From Bacillus sp. OV166 (GTDB lineage: Bacteria > Bacillota > Bacilli > Bacillales > Cytobacillaceae): DNA of 64,000 nt. Every line of letters starts with the position of its first letter. Position 1 is the stretch's first letter. The notes beneath the pieces are model-generated. The model had not been told where the DNA came from and searched no databases. It saw nothing but the letters and a program-made list of their open reading frames with translations. The position numbers and the translations under genes were made by a program. The stretch covers positions 3,047,001 to 3,111,000 of the forward strand of contig NZ_FXWM01000001.1 of NCBI RefSeq assembly GCF_900177675.1. Reading direction: 5' to 3'. Shown in pieces: positions 19,271-27,537 of the stretch.

Positions 19271-19383
19271 GAATCTGGTTGGTGTTATATGGTAATGATG
19301 ATTTTTACAAAAAAATAGGGTTTGTTATTATTCAACTCCACTATGATATTATTAGAACATAATTTATCATAGGAGGATTTATT

Positions 19384-20466
19384 TTGATTAACGATTTACT
19401 TAAGGAAGCAGAGGAATTTATTCGTTCTTGTTTTAGGGAATTAAATAAAACTGAACAGGAACTGGAAAATAGGTTGGATGAAATTAATCAACAGATACTA
19501 AGCCAAGGTTATTATGGACACACAGCCGTGGAACTAGAATATGGGGCAAAAGTGGCTTGGCGTAATAGTAATCGTTGTATAGGAAGATTATTTTGGGATC
19601 ATTTAACCGTTATCGATAAGAGGAGCGTAAATACTGAAGAGGAAATTATTGAAGCTTTATTTGAGCACATCGAATATGCAACTAATAAGGGTCGTATACG
19701 CCCTACAATTACAATTTTTTCACAGAAAGCTCCTAATAAAACCGTACGTATATGGAATCACCAATTGGTTCGCTATGCAGGTTATAAAACTGAACAAGGT
19801 GTTTTAGGGGATCCACACTCCGTATCCTTTACAGAGACATGTATAAATCATCTAGGATGGGAACCGAAGTTTGGAAAATTTGATGTCTTGCCCTTAGTCA
19901 TTCAAATTAATGAGAATCATCCAAAATTAGTCGAGATTCCAGAAATACTTCTTCTTGATGTTCCAATTCGTCATCCTCAATACAAATGGTTTGAAGATTT
20001 AAACTTGAAGTGGTATGCAGTACCAATTATTTCGGATATGATTCTTGAAATTGGAGGCATTACTTATTCGGCGGCTCCCTTTAATGGATGGTATATGGGC
20101 ACGGAAATAGGAGCACGAAACTTAGCAGATGAATTGCGGTATAATATGCTTCCTCAAATTGGAAATTTAATGGAATTGGATACTAAAAGTAATATATCTT
20201 TATGGAAGGATAGGGCACTCTTAGAATTGAATACAGCAGTCTTACATTCTTTTAAGGAAGATGGGGTTAGTATAGTAGACCATCATACGGCTGCTCAACA
20301 GTTTAAAAAATTTGAAGAAAAAGAAATGGAGATTGGAAGATCAGTTTCAGGCGATTGGACTTGGCTCATTCCACCCTTAGCACCAGCTACAACACATATT
20401 TTTCACAAACCATATACTAATGAAATTATAAAGCCCAACTATTTTTATCAACCTAAACCATATTAA
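19384..20466 (+). CDS. nos: nitric oxide synthase oxygenase
   Basis: 360 residues, the usual length for bacterial NOS, which has only the oxygenase domain. TTG start at 19384 with AGGAGGATT upstream. [13 protein letters not shown] holds the haem-thiolate cysteine (about residue 64); [15 protein letters not shown] holds the glutamate that binds the arginine guanidinium; [18 protein letters not shown] is the pterin/dimer region. It oxidises L-arginine to citrulline and NO using host reductases and protects against oxidative stress in bacilli. Flanked on both sides by long cassette elements, so in layout it is a cassette gene although its size is large for one. Confidence 0.95.
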   Translation: MINDLLKEAEEFIRSCFRELNKTEQELENRLDEINQQILSQGYYGHTAVELEYGAKVAWRNSNRCIGRLFWDHLTVIDKRSVNTEEEIIEALFEHIEYATNKGRIRPTITIFSQKAPNKTVRIWNHQLVRYAGYKTEQGVLGDPHSVSFTETCINHLGWEPKFGKFDVLPLVIQINENHPKLVEIPEILLLDVPIRHPQYKWFEDLNLKWYAVPIISDMILEIGGITYSAAPFNGWYMGTEIGARNLADELRYNMLPQIGNLMELDTKSNISLWKDRALLELNTAVLHSFKEDGVSIVDHHTAAQQFKKFEEKEMEIGRSVSGDWTWLIPPLAPATTHIFHKPYTNEIIKPNYFYQPKPY

Positions 20467-20500
20467 TTTTTTAGTAAAGCCGATATTTATGTTAATAAAA

Positions 20501-20612
20501 GAGATTGTGAAGGATTGTACTTAAAGTAACGGGTGCAAGAGTTAAAGATCGGAGCTGTCATTTTGGCGGCTTTTCTTTTTGTGCTAACGGGTGCTTTAGT
20601 TGAATAGGAAAA
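20501..20612 (+). repeat. cassette element 3, long form with 5' extension
   Basis: Extension ATTGTGAAGGATTGTACTT runs into AAAGTAACGGGTGCAAGAG; hairpin GAGCTGTCATTTTGGCGGCTTTT; second site is again CTAACGGGTGCTTTAGTTGAA instead of the usual right half. Confidence 0.9.
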
Positions 20613-20694
20613 GTGTTAAAAATTTATTTTTCTATAATGGATCAAACTACTATTATGTGACTTTAATGGTTGCATGATACGGTTCCTTTATCAC

Positions 20695-20746
20695 GCAACC
20701 ATTCAGTTGCTTATACTTGACAAGCAACCGTAGAGTTGCTTATACT
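20695..20746 (+). promoter_or_regulatory. promoter with two tandem operators for the ArsR-like regulator
   Basis: GCAAC-N6-GTTGC occurs twice, at 20695-20710 and 20724-20739, centres 29 bases apart. The second lies exactly between a TTGACA at 20717-20722 and a TATACT at 20741-20746 (18-base spacer), so a bound repressor would block the promoter. The start of transcription predicted from the -10 falls on or next to the ATG at 20753, which has no ribosome binding site: probably a leaderless message. Confidence 0.75.
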
Positions 20747-20752
20747 CGATAT

Positions 20753-21031
20753 ATGAATTGGGACAGAGATGCTATATTCAAAGCACTTGGCGACTCGACT
20801 CGGCGACTAATATTAGACGAACTTTCCGAACGCAACGAGCAGACGATGTATGAACTTACGGTACGTCTCATTACGAAACACGACCTTTCTATTACGCGGC
20901 AGGCGATAGCTAAACATCTTTCTGTACTGGAAGATGCAGGGCTCGTAAAATCAAAACGAAAGGGAAAATATCGAGTAGTTATATTTAACAACGAACCACT
21001 TAAAAATTTGCTAAAAGGATGGATAGAGTAA
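20753..21031 (+). CDS. ArsR-family winged-helix regulator (SdpR-like)
   Basis: 92 residues. IFKALGDSTRRLILDELSE and SITRQAIAKHLSVLEDAGLVKSKRKGKYRVV are the helix-turn-helix and wing of ArsR-type repressors. There are no cysteine or histidine pairs for metal, so it is closer to the SdpR/YdfF group that senses non-metal signals. Start at ATG 20753 is chosen because earlier in-frame codons lie in the -35/-10 region. It probably represses itself and the VOC gene that follows at 100 bases, through the two GCAAC/GTTGC palindromes. Confidence 0.75.
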   Translation: MNWDRDAIFKALGDSTRRLILDELSERNEQTMYELTVRLITKHDLSITRQAIAKHLSVLEDAGLVKSKRKGKYRVVIFNNEPLKNLLKGWIE

Positions 21032-21130
21032 TTTATTTAAAAACTTCTGACGAATGTAGGGGTTTTTCTGCTTGGAGCCAGATTGTTTGCAGGCCACCAA
21101 CGTGGTAAATATCAAAGGAGGCAAAACATT

Positions 21131-21514
21131 ATGAAAATCATTGTTACCAGTATATTCGTACAAGACCAAGACAAGGCACTGGAATTTTACTCAGAAAAGC
21201 TGGGATTTGTAAAAAAGCATGACGTTCCCATGGGAAAATTTAGGTGGATTACGCTTGTTTCTCCCGATGCTCATGAAGGTACCGAGCTTTTACTCGAACC
21301 GAATGAGCATACTGCCGCAAAGGAGTATCAAAAGAAGATATTTGAAGAGGGCATCCCAGCAACAATGTTTGGCGTTGCAGATATTCATAAAGAGTACAAA
21401 CGATTATTGGAAAACGGCGTGAAGTTTACTATGGAGCCGACAAAAATGGGCGAAGTCACAATTGCTGTCTTCGACGATACATGCGGCAACCTTATTCAGA
21501 TATTGCAGCAGTAA
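21131..21514 (+). CDS. VOC family (glyoxalase-like) protein
   Basis: 127 residues, ATG 21131 with AAAGGAGGC upstream. VTSIFVQDQDKALEFYSEKLGF opens and VTIAVFDDTCGNLIQILQ closes a standard single-chain VOC protein (two beta-alpha-beta-beta-beta units). Often annotated as glyoxalase/dioxygenase; the usual E/H metal ligands are only partly evident (E at GTELLLEP, D at FDDTCGN). It follows the ArsR-like regulator closely, a common pairing in which the regulator controls a detoxification enzyme. Confidence 0.75.
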   Translation: MKIIVTSIFVQDQDKALEFYSEKLGFVKKHDVPMGKFRWITLVSPDAHEGTELLLEPNEHTAAKEYQKKIFEEGIPATMFGVADIHKEYKRLLENGVKFTMEPTKMGEVTIAVFDDTCGNLIQILQQ

Positions 21515-21953
21515 CTTTATGTAGAAATAGATGTAACCTAGACGGGGTTATATATGTTTAAGGTTTAAAGATAAATGACATTGTTCTCATTCTGCAATAG
21601 AAATGTGCCATTGTGAATAAGTTCACTTAAACTAATGGGTGCTTGTGTTTAAGAAATGATCGCTGCGGCGATCATTTTTTGTTATTGAGCTAACTGGCAG
21701 TTTAGTTGAAGTAGAGAAATGACTCATTTATGTCACTTTAGGCAAACGCGGCAGTTAAATAAAACATACACCGTTAAGGTTTAGACAAATTCCAGTAAGG
21801 AAGTTGTTGTTAACTAATTCAGATGGATAGCGATCTAAATAAATTTAGACAACAAATGGGAAAACAAATCAGTCCAACAAACTAGTCGGTTATAGTATTG
21901 TTTGGGAAGCGTGTGGATAGGATAAAAATGTAAATATAGCTAGGGAGAAAGAA
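21515..21953. other. intergenic region with one element
   Basis: Apart from cassette element 4, about 230 bases (21720-21950) carry no recognisable gene; several direct stops in all frames. Confidence 0.4.
21610..21716 (+). repeat. cassette element 4, long form with 5' extension
   Basis: ATTGTGAATAAGTTCACTT, CTAATGGGTGC, a perfect hairpin ATGATCGC TGCG GCGATCAT (21656-21675) with T6, then GAGCTAACTGGCAGTTTAGT and TGAAG. Confidence 0.9.
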
Positions 21954-22514
21954 ATGAAAACTTTAGAGAATCCTCAAACGATTAGAGTAACTGAAGAGTT
22001 TTATAAAAAATTATCAGATGCACATTATGAATTTTTAGACTATTGGCTTAACCACATTTTATTTCACTGGGATTTTTTCTTATCTTTATTTTTAACATTT
22101 TTACCATGGGTTTTATGGTTAATATTTAGAAAAAAGGAAAGCACCAGCCGTTTATTATTTGTTGGTTTTTTTGTATTAATGATAACTTCGTGGCTTGATT
22201 TTTTGGGATCTATGTATGGATTCTGGCTATATTCAGGTAAAGCTGTACCAACTATGCCTTGTTATATTCCTTGGGATACTTCTATTCTTCCTGTTTTTGC
22301 AATGTTCCTTATCCAGTATAAACCTAACACATCTCCTGTTCTTAAGGCATTAATCTTTGCAGGAGTTAGTGCTTTCATAGGAGAACCTTTATTTTTATGG
22401 TTAGGGTTTTATGTTCTGATAAAGTGGAGTCTCTTTTATTCATTTCCGATATATTGTTTAATTTACCTTGTTTGTCACAAGTTGAGTAGAGTAAATAAAT
22501 TTGCTGAGATTTAG
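21954..22514 (+). CDS. CBO0543-family multi-pass membrane protein
   Basis: 186 residues; about five hydrophobic helices. ATG is preceded by TAGGGAGAAAGAA. WLDFLGSMYGFWLYSGKAVP, MPCYIPWDTSILPVFAMFLIQ and FIGEPLFLWLGFY match what I know of the CBO0543 family of small Firmicute membrane proteins with conserved Trp, Asp and Glu in the helices. Function unknown. One gene between elements 4 and 5. Confidence 0.7.
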   Translation: MKTLENPQTIRVTEEFYKKLSDAHYEFLDYWLNHILFHWDFFLSLFLTFLPWVLWLIFRKKESTSRLLFVGFFVLMITSWLDFLGSMYGFWLYSGKAVPTMPCYIPWDTSILPVFAMFLIQYKPNTSPVLKALIFAGVSAFIGEPLFLWLGFYVLIKWSLFYSFPIYCLIYLVCHKLSRVNKFAEI

Positions 22515-22520
22515 TTTTCT

Positions 22521-22618
22521 ATTAACCACACAAACAGGTACTTGAGTTGAAGATTTAGCTGCCAGTCTTGGTGGCTTTTTCTTATTGCACTAACGGATCA
22601 GGATAGTTGAAGAAGGAA
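22521..22618 (+). repeat. cassette element 5, long form
   Basis: Degenerate left site (AACAGGTACTTGAGTTGAAG), hairpin AGCTGCCAGTCTTGGTGGCT with T-run, right site CACTAACGGATCAGGATAGT plus TGAAGAAGG. Confidence 0.9.
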
Positions 22619-22673
22619 AGTTTATTTATTCGTTGAATTTTGTAGTAAAACTTATTTGAAAGGATATTATTTA

Positions 22674-22760
22674 TGGCAAACTTGCAGGCTTAAGGCTTTC
22701 ACTTGATTTTGCTAAATAAGCTTTTAATTGATCCGTAGTGATCATATCAAGTTGAGGGAC
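22674..22760 (-). pseudogene. fragment of a second Xer-like recombinase
   Basis: Minus strand reads QLDMITTDQLKAYLAKSSE then SLKPASLP and stops. The better preserved recombinase at 43.6-44.5 kb has KLETITTIKLKEYLAKSSE then NLKPSSLAH at residues about 67-93. About two thirds of these residues are identical, so this is a relic of a related gene. It lies between elements 5 and 6 on the same strand as the other recombinase, occupying the place of a cassette gene. Confidence 0.8.
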
Positions 22761-22841
22761 CAACTAATTGGGAAAAACAACAATCTCCTGTCTCACCGTA
22801 AGAAAAACAATTAAACTACATCAAATTTGTTTTTCTTAAAG

Positions 22842-22897
22842 ATACGGCTGCCAAGTCAGGCTGCTATTTTTATTGAACTAAAGGATCAGGTTAGATT
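22842..22897 (+). repeat. cassette element 6, hairpin and right site
   Basis: CGGCTGCCAAGTCAGGCTGC hairpin, T-run, then TTGAACTAAAGGATCAGGTT; the left site is decayed. Confidence 0.75.
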
Positions 22898-23028
22898 ATT
22901 AAAGTAAAAAACATTGGGTGTTAAATCCCAATGTTCTTTGTAGATTAATTTTGTACTTCCGGAAAATCTAAGGCATTATTTTAAATTAAATAAAGGTGTT
23001 TAAGCAATTCAATTTGACAGAACACAGT

Positions 23029-24717
23029 CTATTTATCGATAACTATAAACGGTCTCATCATCTCATAATCCTCGTGCTCCAAGATATGACAGTGCCATAC
23101 ATACAATCCGGTAAAAGGACCAAACTTCATGATAATTCTAGCAATCTGGTTAGGATTTACTCGAACGGTATCCTTCCATCCTCGTTCGTATGGTTCCGGA
23201 GGAATCGCCGGACCCGTATAATGGATCATTTTCTCCTTGTTAAACTTTTCTACATCGAAATTTCTCCTATCTAAGATTTGAAAATCAATTAAGTGAAGAT
23301 GAATAGGGTGTGTATCCGTAGTTAAGTTAATGAGATACCATATTTCAGTTGATCCTAATTTTGGATTTTCAGTGATGGGGGCATCCCACTGTTTATTATC
23401 CAATAACATAAATTCACGACCGTACTTATCCATATTATCATTTAATGTTAGGTATCGTATCTTGGAAGCTGACTGTTCATTTATTTTGGGAACAGGCATT
23501 ATATAAGCCGGAATAGCACTCGTATCCACACTAGACAATGGATGAGTTACTCTAAACTGCATCACTGTGCCTGTATTTTCATCAACTGGATCTCCGGTTG
23601 GAAATGGAGCAGGCGCATCGTTTGTCATGATAATATTCTTACCCTCAAGATTGGTAAAATCAATGATCACCTCTGCTCGTTCTGCAGGTGCTAACATAAT
23701 TTCTTTTACACCTATCGGGTGCTGTAAAAATCCTCCATCCGTTGCAATTTGATACATAAGTTGTCCTGAGCCAAGTTTAATTCTAAAGAAACGAGTGTTG
23801 GATGCGTTTAGCAACCTAAATCGATATTTACATGGTTCGACTTCTAAATAGGGATGTACTTTGCCATTCACTAAAATCGTTTTTCCCACGAATTCAGGAA
23901 TGATTGACGTTTCTAATTCCGGGATTGGTTTATCTGGCTGCTTTGGGTAATAAAGGGATCCATCTTTATTAAATGTCTTGTCTTGTATCATAATAGGGAT
24001 TTCGTATTTCCCACTTGGTAAATTCAAGATGCGTTCCCGTTGATCTCTGATTAAATAGAATCCCGCCAATCCAGCATAAACATTAAGCCTAGTGATACCT
24101 AGGGCATGGTCATGATACCAAAGTGTGGAATCATGCCCGCAATTATCATATCGATAGATTTGCTTCCTAAAATATCGACCGACTTGTTTGAATCCTTTTG
24201 TAAACCAAGCCTCTGGATAGCCATCGCTTTCCCATTCAACACAAGCTCCGTGTACATGTACCACCGTCCGTACTTCCGGTACGTCCATATGGGCACCATG
24301 CACCGTATGATCTACAGGAAACAGGTGCTTATCAGGAAGATTGTTGATCCATTTGATAAATACAATTTTACCTTTTTCTACTTCTATGGTAGGACCTGGA
24401 TAGCTGCCTTCATAGCCCCATACCGTTGTATCATTTAACTCACTATGGAGAGATTGTTTAAATTCCGTCATATTCACTTCATAATACGTATATAACTGAT
24501 CTGTCCATCGAGGTTTTAAAACAGGTGGGATTGGAAGTTCGTCTACAAATTTAGTGAGAATTATTTTTGGCGGATTTGCTTCCTTACTACCACAATGGTT
24601 ATTTGGTGTGCATTTACATTGATCTCCACATTTACAATTTGGATTTTTGCAGTACGGGTTGGTACTGTGTTTGGATAAGTTGTGCAAGTTATGAGAAATG
24701 CCATCATTAATATTCAT
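23029..24717 (-). CDS. cotA-like: multicopper oxidase, CotA/spore laccase-like
   Basis: 562 residues. Copper motifs are complete: VHVHGACVEWESDG, STLWYHDHALGITR, THPIHLHLIDFQILDRR and YVWHCHILEHEDYEMM (the type 1 copper His-Cys-His-Met set). Overall order matches the CotA laccase/bilirubin oxidase group, with no signal peptide as expected for a coat enzyme. The first 50 residues are unusual: NPYCKNPNCKCGDQCKCTPN is a cysteine cluster like a small metal-binding finger, which ordinary CotA (about 513 residues) lacks. ATG 24717 follows GGGGGAATCTTA. Oxidises phenolics/pigments in spore coats. Confidence 0.85.
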   Translation of the reverse strand: MNINDGISHNLHNLSKHSTNPYCKNPNCKCGDQCKCTPNNHCGSKEANPPKIILTKFVDELPIPPVLKPRWTDQLYTYYEVNMTEFKQSLHSELNDTTVWGYEGSYPGPTIEVEKGKIVFIKWINNLPDKHLFPVDHTVHGAHMDVPEVRTVVHVHGACVEWESDGYPEAWFTKGFKQVGRYFRKQIYRYDNCGHDSTLWYHDHALGITRLNVYAGLAGFYLIRDQRERILNLPSGKYEIPIMIQDKTFNKDGSLYYPKQPDKPIPELETSIIPEFVGKTILVNGKVHPYLEVEPCKYRFRLLNASNTRFFRIKLGSGQLMYQIATDGGFLQHPIGVKEIMLAPAERAEVIIDFTNLEGKNIIMTNDAPAPFPTGDPVDENTGTVMQFRVTHPLSSVDTSAIPAYIMPVPKINEQSASKIRYLTLNDNMDKYGREFMLLDNKQWDAPITENPKLGSTEIWYLINLTTDTHPIHLHLIDFQILDRRNFDVEKFNKEKMIHYTGPAIPPEPYERGWKDTVRVNPNQIARIIMKFGPFTGLYVWHCHILEHEDYEMMRPFIVIDK

Positions 24718-25150
24718 TAAGATTCCCCCATTTTCTCATTTTTTCAATTCCCGTCATGCGAACCTTTGCCCTTCCAATTTTAGAAAATCTATAATGCTTT
24801 TGCATTTCCATCAGAAATAACATTCATACTTAATACTCCTTGTTTTCTTGAACTATTATTAAGTTATGCATGTTGGGCTTAGGAGGTATCAAAAAAGAGT
24901 TCACTGTGAAAAAATTTTAGTATTGTATATCTCCAAAACAACCGAAGGTCGGTGACCAGTTTTTCCAAGTTATATTAAGACCAAATGAAAAAAGGTCAAC
25001 TAGTTAAAGAGGGGGACTGCAAGCGGTAATCTCTTTTCTTGTTGTGCTAACAAAGTAGGTTGGTTGAAATAGGCACATATTCGTTGCCCAACTCATAAGA
25101 ATACGATAAAAGATTTTTCCTGAACTATCCCATAAATGAGGTGCATTTTG
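24718..25150. other. intergenic region between multicopper oxidase and oxalate decarboxylase
   Basis: About 430 bases. On the minus strand an AAGGAGTATTAAGT-ATG site at about 24825 opens a 12-codon frame (MNVISDGNAKAL), possibly a leader or gene stub. Cassette element 7 follows. Otherwise nothing recognised. Confidence 0.4.
24994..25075 (+). repeat. cassette element 7, degenerate long form
   Basis: GTCAACTAGTTAAAGAG, a weak hairpin (GCAAGCGGTAATCTCTTTTC), then right site TGCTAACAAAGTAGGTTGGT and TGAAATAGG. Confidence 0.75.
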
Positions 25151-26344
25151 ATGGACAACCGAACAATTAATCAAGTGAACGGAAAAGTGCCACAACCTAT
25201 CCGTAGTGATGGAGCTGGCACGATAGACTCCGGACCTCGGAATATCCTGAGGGATCTTCAAAATCCGAATATGCTCGTCCCACCTATTACAGATGCAGGA
25301 TTAGTTCCTAACTTGAAATTCTCATTCTCAGACACTTCTATGACATTAAATCACGGGGGATGGTCACGGGAGATCACCGCCAGGGAACTTCCGATAGCGA
25401 CTACTCTTGCTGGAGTAAATATGAGCTTAACGGCCGGCGGAGTTCGTGAACTCCATTGGCATAAACAGGCAGAATGGTCTTATATGCTGTTGGGACGGGC
25501 ACGTATAACCTCGGTTGACCAACAAGGACGAAATTTTATTGCCGACGTGGGTCCTGGTGACCTTTGGTACTTCCCCCCAGGTATCCCACATTCGATTCAA
25601 GGGTTGGAACATTGCGAATTTCTGCTCGTCTTCGATGACGGAAACTTTTCCGATCTTTCCACCTTATCCATCTCCGACTGGTTTGCTCATACTCCAAAAG
25701 ATGTTCTGTCGGCAAATTTTGGAGTACCAGAGAGTGCGTTTAACTCCATTCCGTCTGAACAGGTATATATCTATCAGGGGGAGGTACCAGGTTCACTGGA
25801 AAGTCAAGAAGTCCAGTCACCCTACGGAGAAGTCCCTTTAACCTTTAAGCACGAGCTGTTGAAACAAACACCAATCAAAACGCCTGGTGGTAGTGTACGA
25901 ATTGTGGATTCTTCCAACTTTCCAATTTCAAAAACAATCGCAGCAGCACTTGTTGAGATTGAACCGGGTGCAATGAGAGAACTTCATTGGCATCCCAATA
26001 ACGACGAGTGGCAGTATTACCTTACCGGACAAGGGCGAATGACTGTGTTTGCTGGAAACGGTGCAGCACGTACATTTGATTATAGGGCTGGTGATGTCGG
26101 ATATGTACCCTTTGCAACTGGACACTATATTCAAAACACCGGTACAGAAACATTATGGTTTTTAGAGATGTTCAAAAGCGACCGCTTTGAAGATGTGTCG
26201 CTGAACCAATGGATGGCACTGACTTCTAAAGAATTAGTTCAAAGCAACTTAAAGGTTGGATCAGAATTGCTCGATTCTCTACGCAAGGAGAAATGGCCAG
26301 TTGTGAAATATCCCGGGTTTTCCTACTACCCAAAAAACAGGTAA
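25151..26344 (+). CDS. oxdC-like: oxalate decarboxylase family bicupin
   Basis: 397 residues from ATG 25151 (GAGGTG 10 bases upstream). Two cupin domains, each with Mn ligands: [16 protein letters not shown] (about residues 95-110) and [17 protein letters not shown] (about 275-292), plus [10 protein letters not shown] and [10 protein letters not shown]. This is OxdC/OxdD, converting oxalate to formate and CO2 with dioxygen. The lid that decides decarboxylase against oxidase chemistry reads FSDLSTL where classical OxdC has SENST, so the lid glutamate is replaced by aspartate. No signal peptide; OxdD-type enzymes are spore-associated. Confidence 0.85.
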   Translation: MDNRTINQVNGKVPQPIRSDGAGTIDSGPRNILRDLQNPNMLVPPITDAGLVPNLKFSFSDTSMTLNHGGWSREITARELPIATTLAGVNMSLTAGGVRELHWHKQAEWSYMLLGRARITSVDQQGRNFIADVGPGDLWYFPPGIPHSIQGLEHCEFLLVFDDGNFSDLSTLSISDWFAHTPKDVLSANFGVPESAFNSIPSEQVYIYQGEVPGSLESQEVQSPYGEVPLTFKHELLKQTPIKTPGGSVRIVDSSNFPISKTIAAALVEIEPGAMRELHWHPNNDEWQYYLTGQGRMTVFAGNGAARTFDYRAGDVGYVPFATGHYIQNTGTETLWFLEMFKSDRFEDVSLNQWMALTSKELVQSNLKVGSELLDSLRKEKWPVVKYPGFSYYPKNR

Positions 26345-26389
26345 ATAAGAGTAGATTTGTTTATCCATATAGTTGTGGAGGTGATTACT

Positions 26390-26653
26390 ATGTACAAGAC
26401 AATTTACGACCACTCAGCTGAGATTACACAAGCTGTTATAAAAGCAAGAGGGGAAGCAATTAATGGCGAAAAAGAATTGATAGAAACTTACCTAAGTGAT
26501 GAAGCTGTTACCAACTTATATAAAAAAACATTTAGAGTTCTATCTGACCAATTAATTTTCTACGAGGTTGTCGTGGGGAAGAATTATTTCCTCCAACCAT
26601 CGAACTATTGTCAACCAGGGGTAGTTTATCGAAATTCCTTGGATGCTTTTTAA
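26390..26653 (+). CDS. small protein of unknown function
   Basis: 87 residues, ATG 26390 with a perfect GGAGGTGATTACT. MYKTIYDHSAEITQAVIKA then a helical region and LSDQLIFYEVVVGKNYFLQP. I do not recognise the family. It follows the oxalate decarboxylase gene by 45 bases on the same strand and may be cotranscribed. The C-terminus may be altered by the neighbouring sequence. Confidence 0.5.
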   Translation: MYKTIYDHSAEITQAVIKARGEAINGEKELIETYLSDEAVTNLYKKTFRVLSDQLIFYEVVVGKNYFLQPSNYCQPGVVYRNSLDAF

Positions 26654-26761
26654 AATTAGTTGGAAAGTGTGAAAAAATTCTTTTAAAAAGTTTGTTCTTA
26701 AGAAGTCCTATGAGAATTATCTTGAAGGACCTTTCTTTATTATGTTTTTGTGAAACTTTGA

Positions 26762-26846
26762 ACTTATACTAACGGGTGCATTTCTTCAAGAAGGAGAACT
26801 GCTCCTTTTTGTTGAAGTAAAAGTGCAGTGAGTTGTACAAGTAATT
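26762..26846 (+). repeat. cassette element 8, long form
   Basis: ATACTAACGGGTGCATTTC and TTCAAGAAGG, hairpin GGAGAACTGCTCC with T-run, then TTGAAGTAAAAGTGCAGTGA in place of the right site. Confidence 0.75.
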
Positions 26847-26965
26847 TGAAGATAAATGGGGGGTTAAACATTGAAATTCCTCACTAGCAGTATATACAGC
26901 GAGGTAAATAGTTACTTTTCTTTATCTCATAAGCATTCAAAAAATTTTATAAAAAGGGTACATAT

Positions 26966-26999
26966 TAATAGCACTCACAATTTTGTGAGTGCTTTTTTG
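26966..26999 (+). terminator. Rho-independent terminator
   Basis: AGCACTCACA-ATTT-TGTGAGTGCT followed by TTTTT. Confidence 0.85.
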
Positions 27000-27127
27000 C
27001 TTGTTATTATTTTGGCACCGGAGTAGGAGTAGTTCCCAAATTTTTTATTTCACATCACCACTGACATCTACTGCTACTGTAACTGAACAAAAACAATTAT
27101 TCCAATTTTCACTTAATATTCGACACA

Positions 27128-27183
27128 CATATTAGTGGTTGCTAATATGATAATGTTAGAACATATTAGTGCTATCTAATATG
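27128..27183 (+). promoter_or_regulatory. two perfect palindromic operators upstream of the metal regulator
   Basis: CATATTAG-N6-CTAATATG occurs at 27128-27149 and again at 27162-27183, both arms perfect, centres 34 bases apart. The second ends 20 bases before the ArsR-family start. Sites of this shape are bound by CadC/CzrA-type repressors, so the following regulator very probably acts here. Confidence 0.85.
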
Positions 27184-27202
27184 ACTGGAGGTAAAGTTAC
27201 CG

Positions 27203-27523
27203 ATGGCAAAAACAGATGTTGATTTGAAGGTAAAGTTTCTAAGGGGATTTTCAGATAAAACAAGGATTCAAATTCTTGAATCAATTAAAGAACAAGAAAA
27301 AACTGTTTCAGAAATTGTAGAGGACCTCAATGGCAAGCAATCAAATATATCTCAACATCTAGCTTGTTTAAAAGGATGTGGGCTTATTGTTGGCAGACAA
27401 GACGGAAAATACATTAAATATAGCTTACGAAATCAACAAGTAAGAGAGTTGCTAAAAATGTTCCACACAGTGTTCGAAGAAGTGCAAACTGATATAGCTT
27501 GTTGTGAGAATCATATCGATTAA
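27203..27523 (+). CDS. ArsR-family metal-responsive repressor (CadC/CmtR-like)
   Basis: 106 residues, GGAGGTAAAGTTACCG before ATG. FSDKTRIQILESIKEQEKTVSEIVEDLNGKQSNISQHLACLKGCGLI is the winged helix; cysteines in HLACLKGCG (recognition-helix end) and DIACCENHID (C-terminus) are placed as in CmtR-type sensors of Cd/Pb. It should release its operators on metal binding and let itself and the following ATPase be made. Starts 14 bases upstream of the ATPase: a regulator/efflux operon. Confidence 0.85.
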   Translation: MAKTDVDLKVKFLRGFSDKTRIQILESIKEQEKTVSEIVEDLNGKQSNISQHLACLKGCGLIVGRQDGKYIKYSLRNQQVRELLKMFHTVFEEVQTDIACCENHID

Positions 27524-27537
27524 GGTGGTGAAGTACT

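Larger units (their letters stand above)
18875..19383. other. start of the element-rich region
   Basis: About 500 bases between the ger operon and nos. A hairpin TGCAGCAC/GTGCTGCA lies at 19061-19086. A short residual frame (LNELKKLEKKASDM then stop, about 19112-19155) sits between the first two copies of the repeat family and may be the last piece of a lost gene. Confidence 0.5.
26654..27127. other. intergenic region with element and terminator
   Basis: Holds cassette element 8 and a strong terminator; the 27000-27120 stretch shows nothing recognised except upstream DNA of the metal-responsive operon. Confidence 0.4.
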
